Shown one piece after another: positions 1 to 7,986 of a stretch of 64,000 nt of DNA (positions are counted from its first letter, which is position 1; every line of letters begins with the position of its first letter). Under the pieces are notes generated by a model that made no database searches, was not told where the DNA came from, and saw only the letters and a program-made list of their open reading frames with translations. The stretch covers positions 372,001-436,000 of the forward strand of contig NZ_JACHXK010000004.1 in the NCBI RefSeq assembly GCF_014192105.1. The letters run 5' to 3'. The stretch comes from Paenibacillus phyllosphaerae. GTDB lineage: Bacteria; Bacillota; Bacilli; Paenibacillales; Paenibacillaceae. The position numbers were made by a program, and so were the translations under genes.

Positions 1-730
1 TTTCGATCTTAATCTCTTCGGACGGAACGCTGACTTCACCCGTCATTTGGCTCGCCTCAACCGGAGTTTGGGCAATTGCCGTAACCACGTCCATGCCTTC
101 GACGACCTTGCCGAATATCGTATAGTTCGGCATCGAATTCAGGTTCGCCGCGTCTGCGCCCGTGCAGATGAAGAACTGACTGCCGCCGCTGTCCGGCGCA
201 CCGGTATTAGCCATCGCCACGATGCCTTCATCATACTTGTAGCCATTGTCCAGCTCGTCTGGAATATTGTATCCTGGTCCGCCTGAACCCGTACCCGTCG
301 GATCTCCCGTCTGAATCATGAAGGTCTCGATGATCCGATGGAACTTGACGCCGTCATAGAATTTCTCGTTCGAGAGAAACACGAAGCTGTTCACCGTCTG
401 AGGAGCATCCTTGGCAAAAAGCTCGACCGTAAAATCGCCTTTGTTCGTTGTGAAATGGGCCAAGTAAGTCTTCGATTGATCAATGGTCATCTCCGGCATT
501 GCGTCCCAAGATTTGACGTCAGTTGGTTCATCAGTCGCCGTTTCGCCGCCAGCAGCATCCTCGGAGGCTGCATTACCAGCCGTATTGGATGGCTCCGTCT
601 GGGTTGTTCCCCCGCCTGTCGTCGCATTGTTCGCGGCATTGTTCTCCAGTTGTTCTTTGGCGCCGCAGCCAGCTGCTACTAGCAACAAGGCAGCCAGCAC
701 GGTTATGGTAAGGATCCGTTTGCTTTGCAT
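1..730 (-). CDS. Cyclophilin-type peptidyl-prolyl isomerase lipoprotein (C-terminus outside window)
   Basis: Cis-trans prolyl isomerase, probably acting outside the membrane on secreted proteins. The start is ATG at 730; the frame stays open to base 1, so the last residues are missing. The first 23 residues form a lipoprotein signal (MQSKRILTIT, hydrophobic core, then AAGC), followed by a Gly/Asn/Thr-rich linker of about 40 residues. The cyclophilin domain then shows the FHRIIETFMIQTGDPTGTG motif, the GSQFFI segment and NYTIFGKVVEGMDV. It lies downstream of, and codirectional with, the penicillin-binding protein gene at 65 bp spacing. Family assignment is firm; the physiological substrate is unknown. 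Confidence 0.93.
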   Translation of the reverse strand, partial: MQSKRILTITVLAALLLVAAGCGAKEQLENNAANNATTGGGTTQTEPSNTAGNAASEDAAGGETATDEPTDVKSWDAMPEMTIDQSKTYLAHFTTNKGDFTVELFAKDAPQTVNSFVFLSNEKFYDGVKFHRIIETFMIQTGDPTGTGSGGPGYNIPDELDNGYKYDEGIVAMANTGAPDSGGSQFFICTGADAANLNSMPNYTIFGKVVEGMDVVTAIAQTPVEASQMTGEVSVPSEEIKIE

Positions 731-795
731 CGTCTAACCTCCGTCGAATAGTAGATCATGGAATCGTCTTGAACATGGAGTTCATGCCTGTTACA

Positions 796-3486
796 TTATG
801 GTGCGGGATTCGTAAGGTCAGGCAGCTCAGTCCCGGAGAGGTCGTCTAATGGCTCGCCATCTGCCGGAACGTCTGTACCGCCGTTTCCGTTAACGCCTTC
901 GCCTGTTCCGCCATTGCCATTCTGGCCGTTGCCCGGTGCCGTCGTCCCATTGCCGGGCTGTCCCCCGTTACCCGGGTTCGTAGTGCCATTGCCGTTGTTT
1001 ACGCCGTTCCCGCTTCCGGCACCATTCCCGTTCGTACTTCCAGTTCCGTTCCCGTTCCCGTTACCTGTTCCTTCACCGTTCAGAGGGCCATTCGTCTGGC
1101 CGTTGCCATTCGTCGGCTCACCTTCGGTTCCGTTCGTCTGGCCATCTTCGCCAGGTAATTCCTCCGCAGGAGGTTCCGTGCCTTCACCAGGTGTCGTTGT
1201 ATCATCCGGCGGAACGACCGGATCAACCGGCGTAAGTTCTTCTTCCGGAATCTCGATGGTCAGATGACCGGACTCTCCGCTCTCGACATCCGTATTGGCG
1301 TCATAAGCCGTAATATAATACTCGTAGGTCAAACCTGGCGCAATACTCATATCGTTGACGTCATGCGAGTCGAGCGCATCCATAAGTCTCGTGAATTCCG
1401 TTTCGGAGGCTTCCTTCCGGTAGACCCGATACGTCATATTATCGCCATCAACCGCGGACCAAGACATCTTCACCAGCTTATTCTCCGGATCATAGGCCGC
1501 ATTGAAGTCGGCGACGGCGCTGACCGGCTGCTTCTCCTCGACATCTTTCGGCTTATCGAAGCTTGTCACCGGCATGCCCTTCATCGCGGCTTTCATCACT
1601 TTACTGAACATAGCGGCTGATTGCGAGCTGCTCTTCTTCAGCAAATGTTCCTTGTCCGTCTTATCATAGCCCATCCAGACAACAGCCGTCCATTCCGGCG
1701 TATAGCCAGAGAACCAGGCATCGCGATTATAGCTGGAACTGTAATTCGGTATGCCATGCTGCGTCGTGCCTGTTTTGCCGGCAACAGGTCGATCGATGCG
1801 CGCTTGCGTCCCTGTACCGCCTTTCTCGAGCACCCCTTGCATGATGTCCGTCATGTACCACGCCGTCTCCGGCTCCATCAACTTCTCCGTTGCCGGCGCG
1901 TTGTACTCATAGACCACGCCGCCATTCTTGTCCACGATCTTCGTTATGGTGTGCGGATCAACGGATTTGCCATCGTTGGCAAAAGCGCTGTACGCCGTTG
2001 CCATCTGAAGCGGCGTTACTCCGTTCGTGAGACCGCCAAGGCCGATCGCAAGGTTGCGGTCGTTCTTCTCATCCAACTCGAAGCCCAGCTTCTCCGCGAA
2101 CTGCAGACCGGTCTTCACGCCAATCTCATTCAACAACCACACGGCAGAAGCATTGCGCGACTCCTTGATTGATTGGCGAATGGAGATTGCGCCGATGTAC
2201 TTCTTCGCGTTCGAGTCACTCGGGCAATAGTCCCCGTAACATTTCTTCTCGTCCATTACGATTGACCATGGGAACCAATCGCCTGTATCGATCGCCGGAC
2301 CGTAGACCGTGATCGGCTTGAATCCGGAGCCTGGCTGCCGCGGAACGAGTACACGGTTCAAACCCTTCTTCACATAATCGCGTCCGCCTACCATGCCTTG
2401 AATGTTCCCGTTCGTGTGATCGACGATAATCATGGCGCCTTGCACTTGTTCGTCGTCCACGCTCTTCTCGAAGTTATCGTCGTCCGAGAACTCCGTCTCG
2501 ATTGCTTCTTGCGCTTGCGGGTTAAGCGTAGTGTGGATGCTGTAACCGCCCAAATACAGCTGCTCTTCCGTCAGGTCAGGCATGCGTTTCTCTGCTTCAT
2601 CCACCACAAAATCTACGAAAGAAGCGTATTTGTTCGTGTTAGCCGTTGTCGTCGTCTCAGGCGGGACGTAATTCAGCGCATCTTGCTTCGCTTTCTCGGC
2701 TTCGGCTTCCGTAATATACTTCTGGTCGACCATCAGCTGAAGAACGACTGCCATCCGCTCCCTCGACTTCTCCGGATTGCGGATTGGGTTATAGGCGCTC
2801 GGCGCCTTCGGTAATCCGGCCAACGTGGCCACTTCCCATAGGTCGAGCTTGCTCAGATCATCTTCGTTGAAGTACACCTTGGCGGCCGTCTTCACGCCAT
2901 ATGCGCCTTTACCGAAGAAAATCCGGTTTAGGTACATGGTTAGAATCTCGTCTTTCGTCTTCTTATGTTCAAGCGCTACGGCAATCGACGCTTCCGTCGC
3001 TTTGCGGAAGAAGGTCTTGTCGTGCGTTAGGAATAGATTTTTTGCTAACTGCTGCGTGATTGTACTGCCGCCCTCTACTGCGCTGCGGGCAATAACGTCT
3101 TTGACCAACGCCCGGCCGATCGACCATAGATCGACGCCGTTATGTTCCTCGAACCGGCGGTCCTCGGTTGCAATGAAAGCATCCTTCATGATTTGCGGAA
3201 TTTCATCGAACTCGGCAATTTCACGATTGATGCTGGCAAGCCGGGTGATCTCGTTATCATTCATATCGTAGACGATCGAAGCTTCTTCGAGATCCATCTT
3301 ATCCCAGTTCTCGGTTAGAATCCGCTCCCCATTGAGCACAATCAGCAGATAGCCGATAATGCCGCAGATGACGGCGATTGCCGCCGTGAAAAACATCCAG
3401 ATGGCCAACTTCTTGCCATTCAGCTTCTTCTTGCCTTTCTTCTCCTTCTTCGCTGGTGCTCTCTTCGTACGTGGTCCATCAGCCAT
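796..3486 (-). CDS. Class A penicillin-binding protein (PBP1A type)
   Basis: Bifunctional peptidoglycan polymerase and cross-linking enzyme. A Lys-rich cytoplasmic tail is followed by one membrane helix (about 27-51). The GT51 glycosyltransferase shows EDRRFEEH with the catalytic Glu near 108 and EGGSTITQQLAKN. The transpeptidase has the Ser-x-x-Lys box (SGFK, Ser 387), SRN near 443 and KTGTT near 571. A fibronectin-III-like segment (about 660-745) precedes a tail of roughly 140 residues very rich in Gly, Asn, Thr and Pro. ATG follows GGAGGGG. All catalytic residues are present. The low-complexity tail is longer than in many family members. Confidence 0.95.
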   Translation of the reverse strand: MADGPRTKRAPAKKEKKGKKKLNGKKLAIWMFFTAAIAVICGIIGYLLIVLNGERILTENWDKMDLEEASIVYDMNDNEITRLASINREIAEFDEIPQIMKDAFIATEDRRFEEHNGVDLWSIGRALVKDVIARSAVEGGSTITQQLAKNLFLTHDKTFFRKATEASIAVALEHKKTKDEILTMYLNRIFFGKGAYGVKTAAKVYFNEDDLSKLDLWEVATLAGLPKAPSAYNPIRNPEKSRERMAVVLQLMVDQKYITEAEAEKAKQDALNYVPPETTTTANTNKYASFVDFVVDEAEKRMPDLTEEQLYLGGYSIHTTLNPQAQEAIETEFSDDDNFEKSVDDEQVQGAMIIVDHTNGNIQGMVGGRDYVKKGLNRVLVPRQPGSGFKPITVYGPAIDTGDWFPWSIVMDEKKCYGDYCPSDSNAKKYIGAISIRQSIKESRNASAVWLLNEIGVKTGLQFAEKLGFELDEKNDRNLAIGLGGLTNGVTPLQMATAYSAFANDGKSVDPHTITKIVDKNGGVVYEYNAPATEKLMEPETAWYMTDIMQGVLEKGGTGTQARIDRPVAGKTGTTQHGIPNYSSSYNRDAWFSGYTPEWTAVVWMGYDKTDKEHLLKKSSSQSAAMFSKVMKAAMKGMPVTSFDKPKDVEEKQPVSAVADFNAAYDPENKLVKMSWSAVDGDNMTYRVYRKEASETEFTRLMDALDSHDVNDMSIAPGLTYEYYITAYDANTDVESGESGHLTIEIPEEELTPVDPVVPPDDTTTPGEGTEPPAEELPGEDGQTNGTEGEPTNGNGQTNGPLNGEGTGNGNGNGTGSTNGNGAGSGNGVNNGNGTTNPGNGGQPGNGTTAPGNGQNGNGGTGEGVNGNGGTDVPADGEPLDDLSGTELPDLTNPAP

Positions 3487-3592
3487 AAGCCGACTCCCCT
3501 CCTGCTTCGACGAGTGTTGCTCTCGTCTCTATTTATACCCTGTAGTAGTAAACGGCAACAGCTCTCGTTGAAACAATGAACGCCTTACAACG

Positions 3593-3622
3593 AAAAGAAC
3601 AACCCTGCACGTAGGCGGGTTG
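3593..3622 (-). terminator. Terminator after hfq
   Basis: Read on the minus strand, CAACCC and GGGTTG pair (3600-3605 with 3617-3622) and are followed by a short T-run (3593-3596). It lies 64 bp beyond the hfq stop and probably ends the mutS-to-hfq series. Confidence 0.7.
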
Positions 3623-3685
3623 CTCGTTCGTGCCGCTATCCAATTAAACGAACCAATAGTTGAAAAAGTTTCAAATCCAGGCGGC

Positions 3686-3928
3686 TTATGCCTCGCTTGC
3701 CGGTTCCTGCTGCATCAGCGAAACATTACGCTGCGGCGTAAAGGTGGAGATCGCATGCTTGTACACCATTTGTTGACGGCCATCCGTATCGATTACGATC
3801 GTAAAATTGTCGAAGGCACGGATAACGCCGCGGATTTGGAAACCGTTCGTCAAATAAACGGTAACCGGAATGCTGTCTTTACGGAGTTGGTTAAGAAAAG
3901 TATCCTGAATGTTGATCGATTTGTTCAT
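3686..3928 (-). CDS. hfq: RNA chaperone Hfq
   Basis: Sm-like hexameric RNA-binding protein of 80 residues. The Sm1 motif ([17 protein letters not shown]) and the Sm2 segment (YKHAISTF) are intact, and the protein begins [18 protein letters not shown] as in Firmicutes homologues. The ATG at 3928 is chosen because GGGGG lies about eight bases upstream; an in-frame ATG five codons earlier overlaps that ribosome site. Only 17 bp separate it from miaA, the usual miaA-hfq arrangement. Confidence 0.97.
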   Translation of the reverse strand: MNKSINIQDTFLNQLRKDSIPVTVYLTNGFQIRGVIRAFDNFTIVIDTDGRQQMVYKHAISTFTPQRNVSLMQQEPASEA

Positions 3929-3945
3929 GAGCGTTACCCCCATCG

Positions 3946-4932
3946 TTAAAGAGATTGGTTAGAGCTATATTCAAGATCCACCCTAAACTTTCCTGCTATT
4001 ATAGCATGAATCGCCTTCAAATTCTCATGAATATTTCCAGATGCTTCTATCCAGGAAATATCCTTCATATGACGGAACCAGGATAGCTGCCGCTTCGCGA
4101 AGCGCCGGGTGTCGCGTTTCAGCAGCTCGATTGCAGCATCCAATGTGGTGTATCCCTGTATGTAGGCGGCGATTTCTTTGTACCCCAGCCCATGCATCGC
4201 AACGCTGGTCGGCGAAACGCCCTGGTCCAAGAGACGCTTCACTTCATCGACCAGACCAGCATCGATCATCGCGTCGACTCGCGCGTTAATCCGTTCATAG
4301 AGAACCGCACGATCCAACGTTAATCCGATGATACAGAGTTCGTAAGGAGATGTACGTTTCTGGCCTTCCATTTGTTCCGAGAATTTGGTCCCCGTAAGAT
4401 GATAGACCTCCAACGCCCGGATGACGCGTCTCACATCGTTCGGATGAAGGCGCTGCGCGGATTCGGGATCCACGGCCGACAGCCGGTCGTGAAGCGCGAT
4501 CGTCCCCTGCTCATCAGCGTAGCGCTGCTGCTCCTGCCGGAATTCCTCATCGGAGCCGGTCTCCGGGAAGTCATAGCCGTACGCGACGGACTCGACATAC
4601 AGCCCCGTTCCCCCGACGATGAAAGGAATTTTGCCCCGCGCGGTAATATCGGCGATCAAATCGGCGCAGCGCGTCTGAAACTCGGCGACAGAGAACGGAT
4701 GATCCGGTTCACAAATGTCGATCAGATGATGAGGAACGCCTTCCATCTCCTCGGGCTTAATTTTCGCCGTTCCGATATCCATGCCCCGATACACCTGCAT
4801 GGAATCACCGGATATAATCTCCGCGTTCAAGCTCTTGGCTAGCTCGATGCTTGTCTTTGTTTTGCCTACTGCAGTTGGGCCGATTAGCACGAGCAGCTTC
4901 GGCTTCGATACTTGAGTTGCTCCGCTAGTCAT
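3946..4932 (-). CDS. miaA: tRNA dimethylallyltransferase
   Basis: Transfers a dimethylallyl group to N6 of A37 in tRNAs reading UNN codons. The 328 residues match the family length. The P-loop GPTAVGKT is near residue 18, followed by [17 protein letters not shown] and the [13 protein letters not shown] segment. ATG overlaps the stop of the preceding methyltransferase (ATGA), so translation is probably coupled. Confidence 0.97.
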   Translation of the reverse strand: MTSGATQVSKPKLLVLIGPTAVGKTKTSIELAKSLNAEIISGDSMQVYRGMDIGTAKIKPEEMEGVPHHLIDICEPDHPFSVAEFQTRCADLIADITARGKIPFIVGGTGLYVESVAYGYDFPETGSDEEFRQEQQRYADEQGTIALHDRLSAVDPESAQRLHPNDVRRVIRALEVYHLTGTKFSEQMEGQKRTSPYELCIIGLTLDRAVLYERINARVDAMIDAGLVDEVKRLLDQGVSPTSVAMHGLGYKEIAAYIQGYTTLDAAIELLKRDTRRFAKRQLSWFRHMKDISWIEASGNIHENLKAIHAIIAGKFRVDLEYSSNQSL

Positions 4933-5699
4933 GTTGGCTTGATCACTCCATAGGCAATTTTGTTCACATGTTTGCAGGCAAATCCGAGTCGTTCGAATTC
5001 GCCGCTGGCTGCATGTTCCTTGAGCACCACCGATTTGCGGGCTACGCGAACCGCATGCCGGATCGTCTCTTCATCCAGCGCATCAGCGTTGGCCACCGAA
5101 CGAAGCGGTTCGAGCGCCGACGACTCATGCACCGGCTTGCGGAACATCGGGTCGAAGTAGACGATGTCAACGCTTTTGTCCGGCAAAGACTGAAGATAAT
5201 TCCGATGATTGACGCACTGCATCTCAATCCGTCTGAAAGCTTCATTGACATCTTCGTGCATGGTCTTATACGTCTTAAGACCGTCGCGCACGACCGCGCA
5301 TAGAATCGGCTCGCTCTCGATCGCGGTGACATGTCCTTCCTTGCCGACCGCGTATGCGAACACGATGGCATCCGAGCCGAGGCCTGCCGTGCAATCCAGC
5401 ACCGTATCGCCTTGCTGACAACCGCTGATATCCATCAACGGGTCGCGCTCGCCTTTGCGCAGCCTTTTAACTCTAACATAAGCCATGCTGGGATGAAAAT
5501 ACAACGGCTCATCCGAATGCTCATAATACCGTAATCCGCTCGGATCCACAACAAGGAGCCGATCGTCGGCGTATCTTTTCTTCAGCATCGTCAGCGAATG
5601 CTGCTTGCGGTCTACTAGCCGCCCGCCAAGCTCCTCGCTTAGTTGACCTGCATAAGCCCATAGCTCAGGTGAAGGCTTCTGAGGGGTCGTAATTATCAA
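4929..5699 (-). CDS. RsmJ/YpiP-like class I SAM-dependent methyltransferase
   Basis: Probable rRNA guanine-N2 methyltransferase of the RsmJ (DUF548-like) family, 256 residues. The SAM loop VLDCTAGLGSDA is near 100-111 and the catalytic-type DPMFRKP near 183-189. The open frame runs upstream to 5984, but that part lies inside mutL. I place the start at TTG 5699, which overlaps the mutL stop (TTGA) and follows GGGTGAT. Family resemblance is clear from the DPMF motif; the exact rRNA position is inferred from RsmJ. Confidence 0.85.
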   Translation of the reverse strand: MIITTPQKPSPELWAYAGQLSEELGGRLVDRKQHSLTMLKKRYADDRLLVVDPSGLRYYEHSDEPLYFHPSMAYVRVKRLRKGERDPLMDISGCQQGDTVLDCTAGLGSDAIVFAYAVGKEGHVTAIESEPILCAVVRDGLKTYKTMHEDVNEAFRRIEMQCVNHRNYLQSLPDKSVDIVYFDPMFRKPVHESSALEPLRSVANADALDEETIRHAVRVARKSVVLKEHAASGEFERLGFACKHVNKIAYGVIKPT

Positions 5700-7957
5700 G
5701 ACATCACCCGCTTGAACATTTTTTCCAATTGATAGGTCGTCATATGCACGACAATCGGCCTGCCATGCGGACAAGTATAAGGTTGGTTGCAAGCCGCCAA
5801 TCGCCGCAGCAGCCCTTCGCCTTCTTCGCGCGTCAGCCGGTCGTTGGCTTTGATCGAAGCTTTGCATGAACACATAATCGCGGATTTCTCGCGAAGCTTG
5901 CCGATATCCACCTTGCCCCGTTCCGCGAGCAGCCAATCCGTCATCTCTTCGATAATCTCTTGCTCTTCGCCGCGCGGCAGCCATTCCGGATGGCTGCGTA
6001 CGAGGAAGGTGTTGGCGCCGAACGATTCCAACTCTACGCCTGCTTGATTCAGGAGATCCAGCTTGCTTGTAAGCGCAGCGGCCTCTACTTGCGTGAATTC
6101 AAGTGTCATAGGAACCAAAAGTTGTTGGCTTGCCTGCTGAGGACGGCCGAATTTCTCCAAATAATATTCGTAATTAATCCGCTCGTGGGCAGCATGCTGA
6201 TCGATCAAGAAAAGCCCTTCCTCGTTCTGGGCAATGATATAGGTGCCATGCAGCTGCCCGATCCAGTAGAGCTCGGGGAATGCTTGTTTCTTCGATCCAG
6301 CAGCATGACCGTCATCAACTTCCGAATGCGATCCTTCGACTGTTGTGTTGCGTTCTGCTTCGGCTGCTTCAGACCGGCTCGCTTCTATTGCGGTGCCTGT
6401 ACCTGTCTCTGCAGACGGTGAATCAGCAGTTGTTGCCGCATCCGTAAAGTCATCCGCCCAATCCTCAAGTCCCGTCACCCGTTCCGGCTCAACCTTCTGA
6501 ATCGGATAAGCTGCGGGGGAAGGGGGGGAAGAGTCTGCTGGTCGTTGAACGGGAGCTTCGGTTCCGGCGACCGAAGTGATCGGAAGCGGCTCCCGTTCTC
6601 GCGCTGCGAACGCCGTCCCCGCAGCCGTCTCACGAACGGCCTGCGCACCTTGCGTATTGCCGGATGAAGGCGGCGCATACAACCGCTCGGTAACATCCTT
6701 CGGAAGCGCAGGGCGGTTGTTCTGCCAATCCGGAACGTGACGAGCGGACTCGCTGCGTGATCCGAAAAGGGCAGCATCGCGGTTGACTCCGCCGCTTCCC
6801 GTAGACGAGGACTTGCCGAACGCCGATTCAGCAAACCGGCTGTTTACTTGGGCCCCGCCAACCGAAGGAAGCTTGAATTCCGGCTCCGGTTGATGGAAGG
6901 AGATTTTGTCCTGGACATAGACCGGCTTGGACCGCTCCACCTTTGCAGGTTCTGGACCCGGGATATGCCGTTCCCGCCCGAGCGCCTTGCCAAGGGTCTC
7001 CTCGATGAACTGGCGAAGCTCCGGTTCCTTGCTGAAACGAACCTCCATCTTGGATGGATGGACGTTCACATCGAGCAGGCTTGGATGCATCTTCAAGTCG
7101 AGCACGACCATCGGGAAACGGTTGATCGGCAGCAGCGTGTGATAGGCCTGCAGAATCGCCTGATTGATAATATAGCTCTTAATATACCTGCCATTGACCA
7201 CGATGGTGATGCCGTTGCGGTTGGCGCGCGTCAGCTCGGGTCTGGAGATATAACCGCGCAGATCGTAATCCGGGTGCTCGCCTTCGACGATGAGCATCGA
7301 CTTGGCTGTCGTCGTGCCGTAGATCGCCGCGAAGGCCTGCAGGATATCCCCGGTCCCCGTCGTACGCAGAAGCGTGTTCCCGTTATGCTTCAACGTGAAG
7401 GCTATGCCCGGATGCGCGAGCGCAAGCCGGTTGGCATAGTCCGCGATGTGACCGATCTCGGTTTGGATAGACTTCATATATTTAAGGCGGGCCGGCGTGT
7501 TGAAAAATAAGTCCCGCACCGCGATATCCGTCCCCTGAGGCGCATTCGCATCCTCCAGCTTCTTGACAGACCCGCCTTCGATGACGAGCCGCTTGCCCAG
7601 GCCTGTCGCTTCCGGGGACGAAATCAACTCGACCTTCGCCACGGCCGCGATACTTGGAAGCGCCTCGCCGCGAAAACCAAGGCTCGCGATGCGGAACAAG
7701 TCCTTGCTCGAGGCAAGCTTGCTCGTCGCATGCCGGAAGAAGGCCTTCTCGATATCGTCCGGTTCGATCCCTGACCCGTTATCGGTCACGCGTACGAGGC
7801 TTAAGCCCCCTTCTTCGATCGCGATATCGATCGTGGTGCTGCCGGCATCGACTGCATTCTCGACAAGCTCTTTGACGACCGACGAGGGGCGCTCCACCAC
7901 TTCGCCAGCTGCTATCTGGTTCGCCAGCTGTTCATCCAACACATTAATTTTACCCAT
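5696..7957 (-). CDS. mutL: DNA mismatch repair protein MutL
   Basis: MutS-activated ATPase and nicking endonuclease of mismatch repair. The N-terminal GHKL ATPase has ELVENAVDAG, DNGSGI and TSKL...RGEAL. A long linker rich in Ser, Ala and Glu (about 340-560) follows. The C-terminal domain keeps the endonuclease motif DQHAAHERINYE and the zinc-associated CPHGRP box. ATG follows GGGGGGAGGAG and lies 29 bp after mutS. At 753 residues it is longer than many homologues because of the linker. Confidence 0.97.
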   Translation of the reverse strand: MGKINVLDEQLANQIAAGEVVERPSSVVKELVENAVDAGSTTIDIAIEEGGLSLVRVTDNGSGIEPDDIEKAFFRHATSKLASSKDLFRIASLGFRGEALPSIAAVAKVELISSPEATGLGKRLVIEGGSVKKLEDANAPQGTDIAVRDLFFNTPARLKYMKSIQTEIGHIADYANRLALAHPGIAFTLKHNGNTLLRTTGTGDILQAFAAIYGTTTAKSMLIVEGEHPDYDLRGYISRPELTRANRNGITIVVNGRYIKSYIINQAILQAYHTLLPINRFPMVVLDLKMHPSLLDVNVHPSKMEVRFSKEPELRQFIEETLGKALGRERHIPGPEPAKVERSKPVYVQDKISFHQPEPEFKLPSVGGAQVNSRFAESAFGKSSSTGSGGVNRDAALFGSRSESARHVPDWQNNRPALPKDVTERLYAPPSSGNTQGAQAVRETAAGTAFAAREREPLPITSVAGTEAPVQRPADSSPPSPAAYPIQKVEPERVTGLEDWADDFTDAATTADSPSAETGTGTAIEASRSEAAEAERNTTVEGSHSEVDDGHAAGSKKQAFPELYWIGQLHGTYIIAQNEEGLFLIDQHAAHERINYEYYLEKFGRPQQASQQLLVPMTLEFTQVEAAALTSKLDLLNQAGVELESFGANTFLVRSHPEWLPRGEEQEIIEEMTDWLLAERGKVDIGKLREKSAIMCSCKASIKANDRLTREEGEGLLRRLAACNQPYTCPHGRPIVVHMTTYQLEKMFKRVMS

Positions 7958-7986
7958 AGGAAGCTCCTCCCCCCGGTCTGATCCGC

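Noticed and set aside
4929..5984. 351-residue version of the RsmJ-like methyltransferase
   Set aside because: The extra 95 codons overlap mutL and look unlike the family; TTG 5699 at the mutL stop has a ribosome site.
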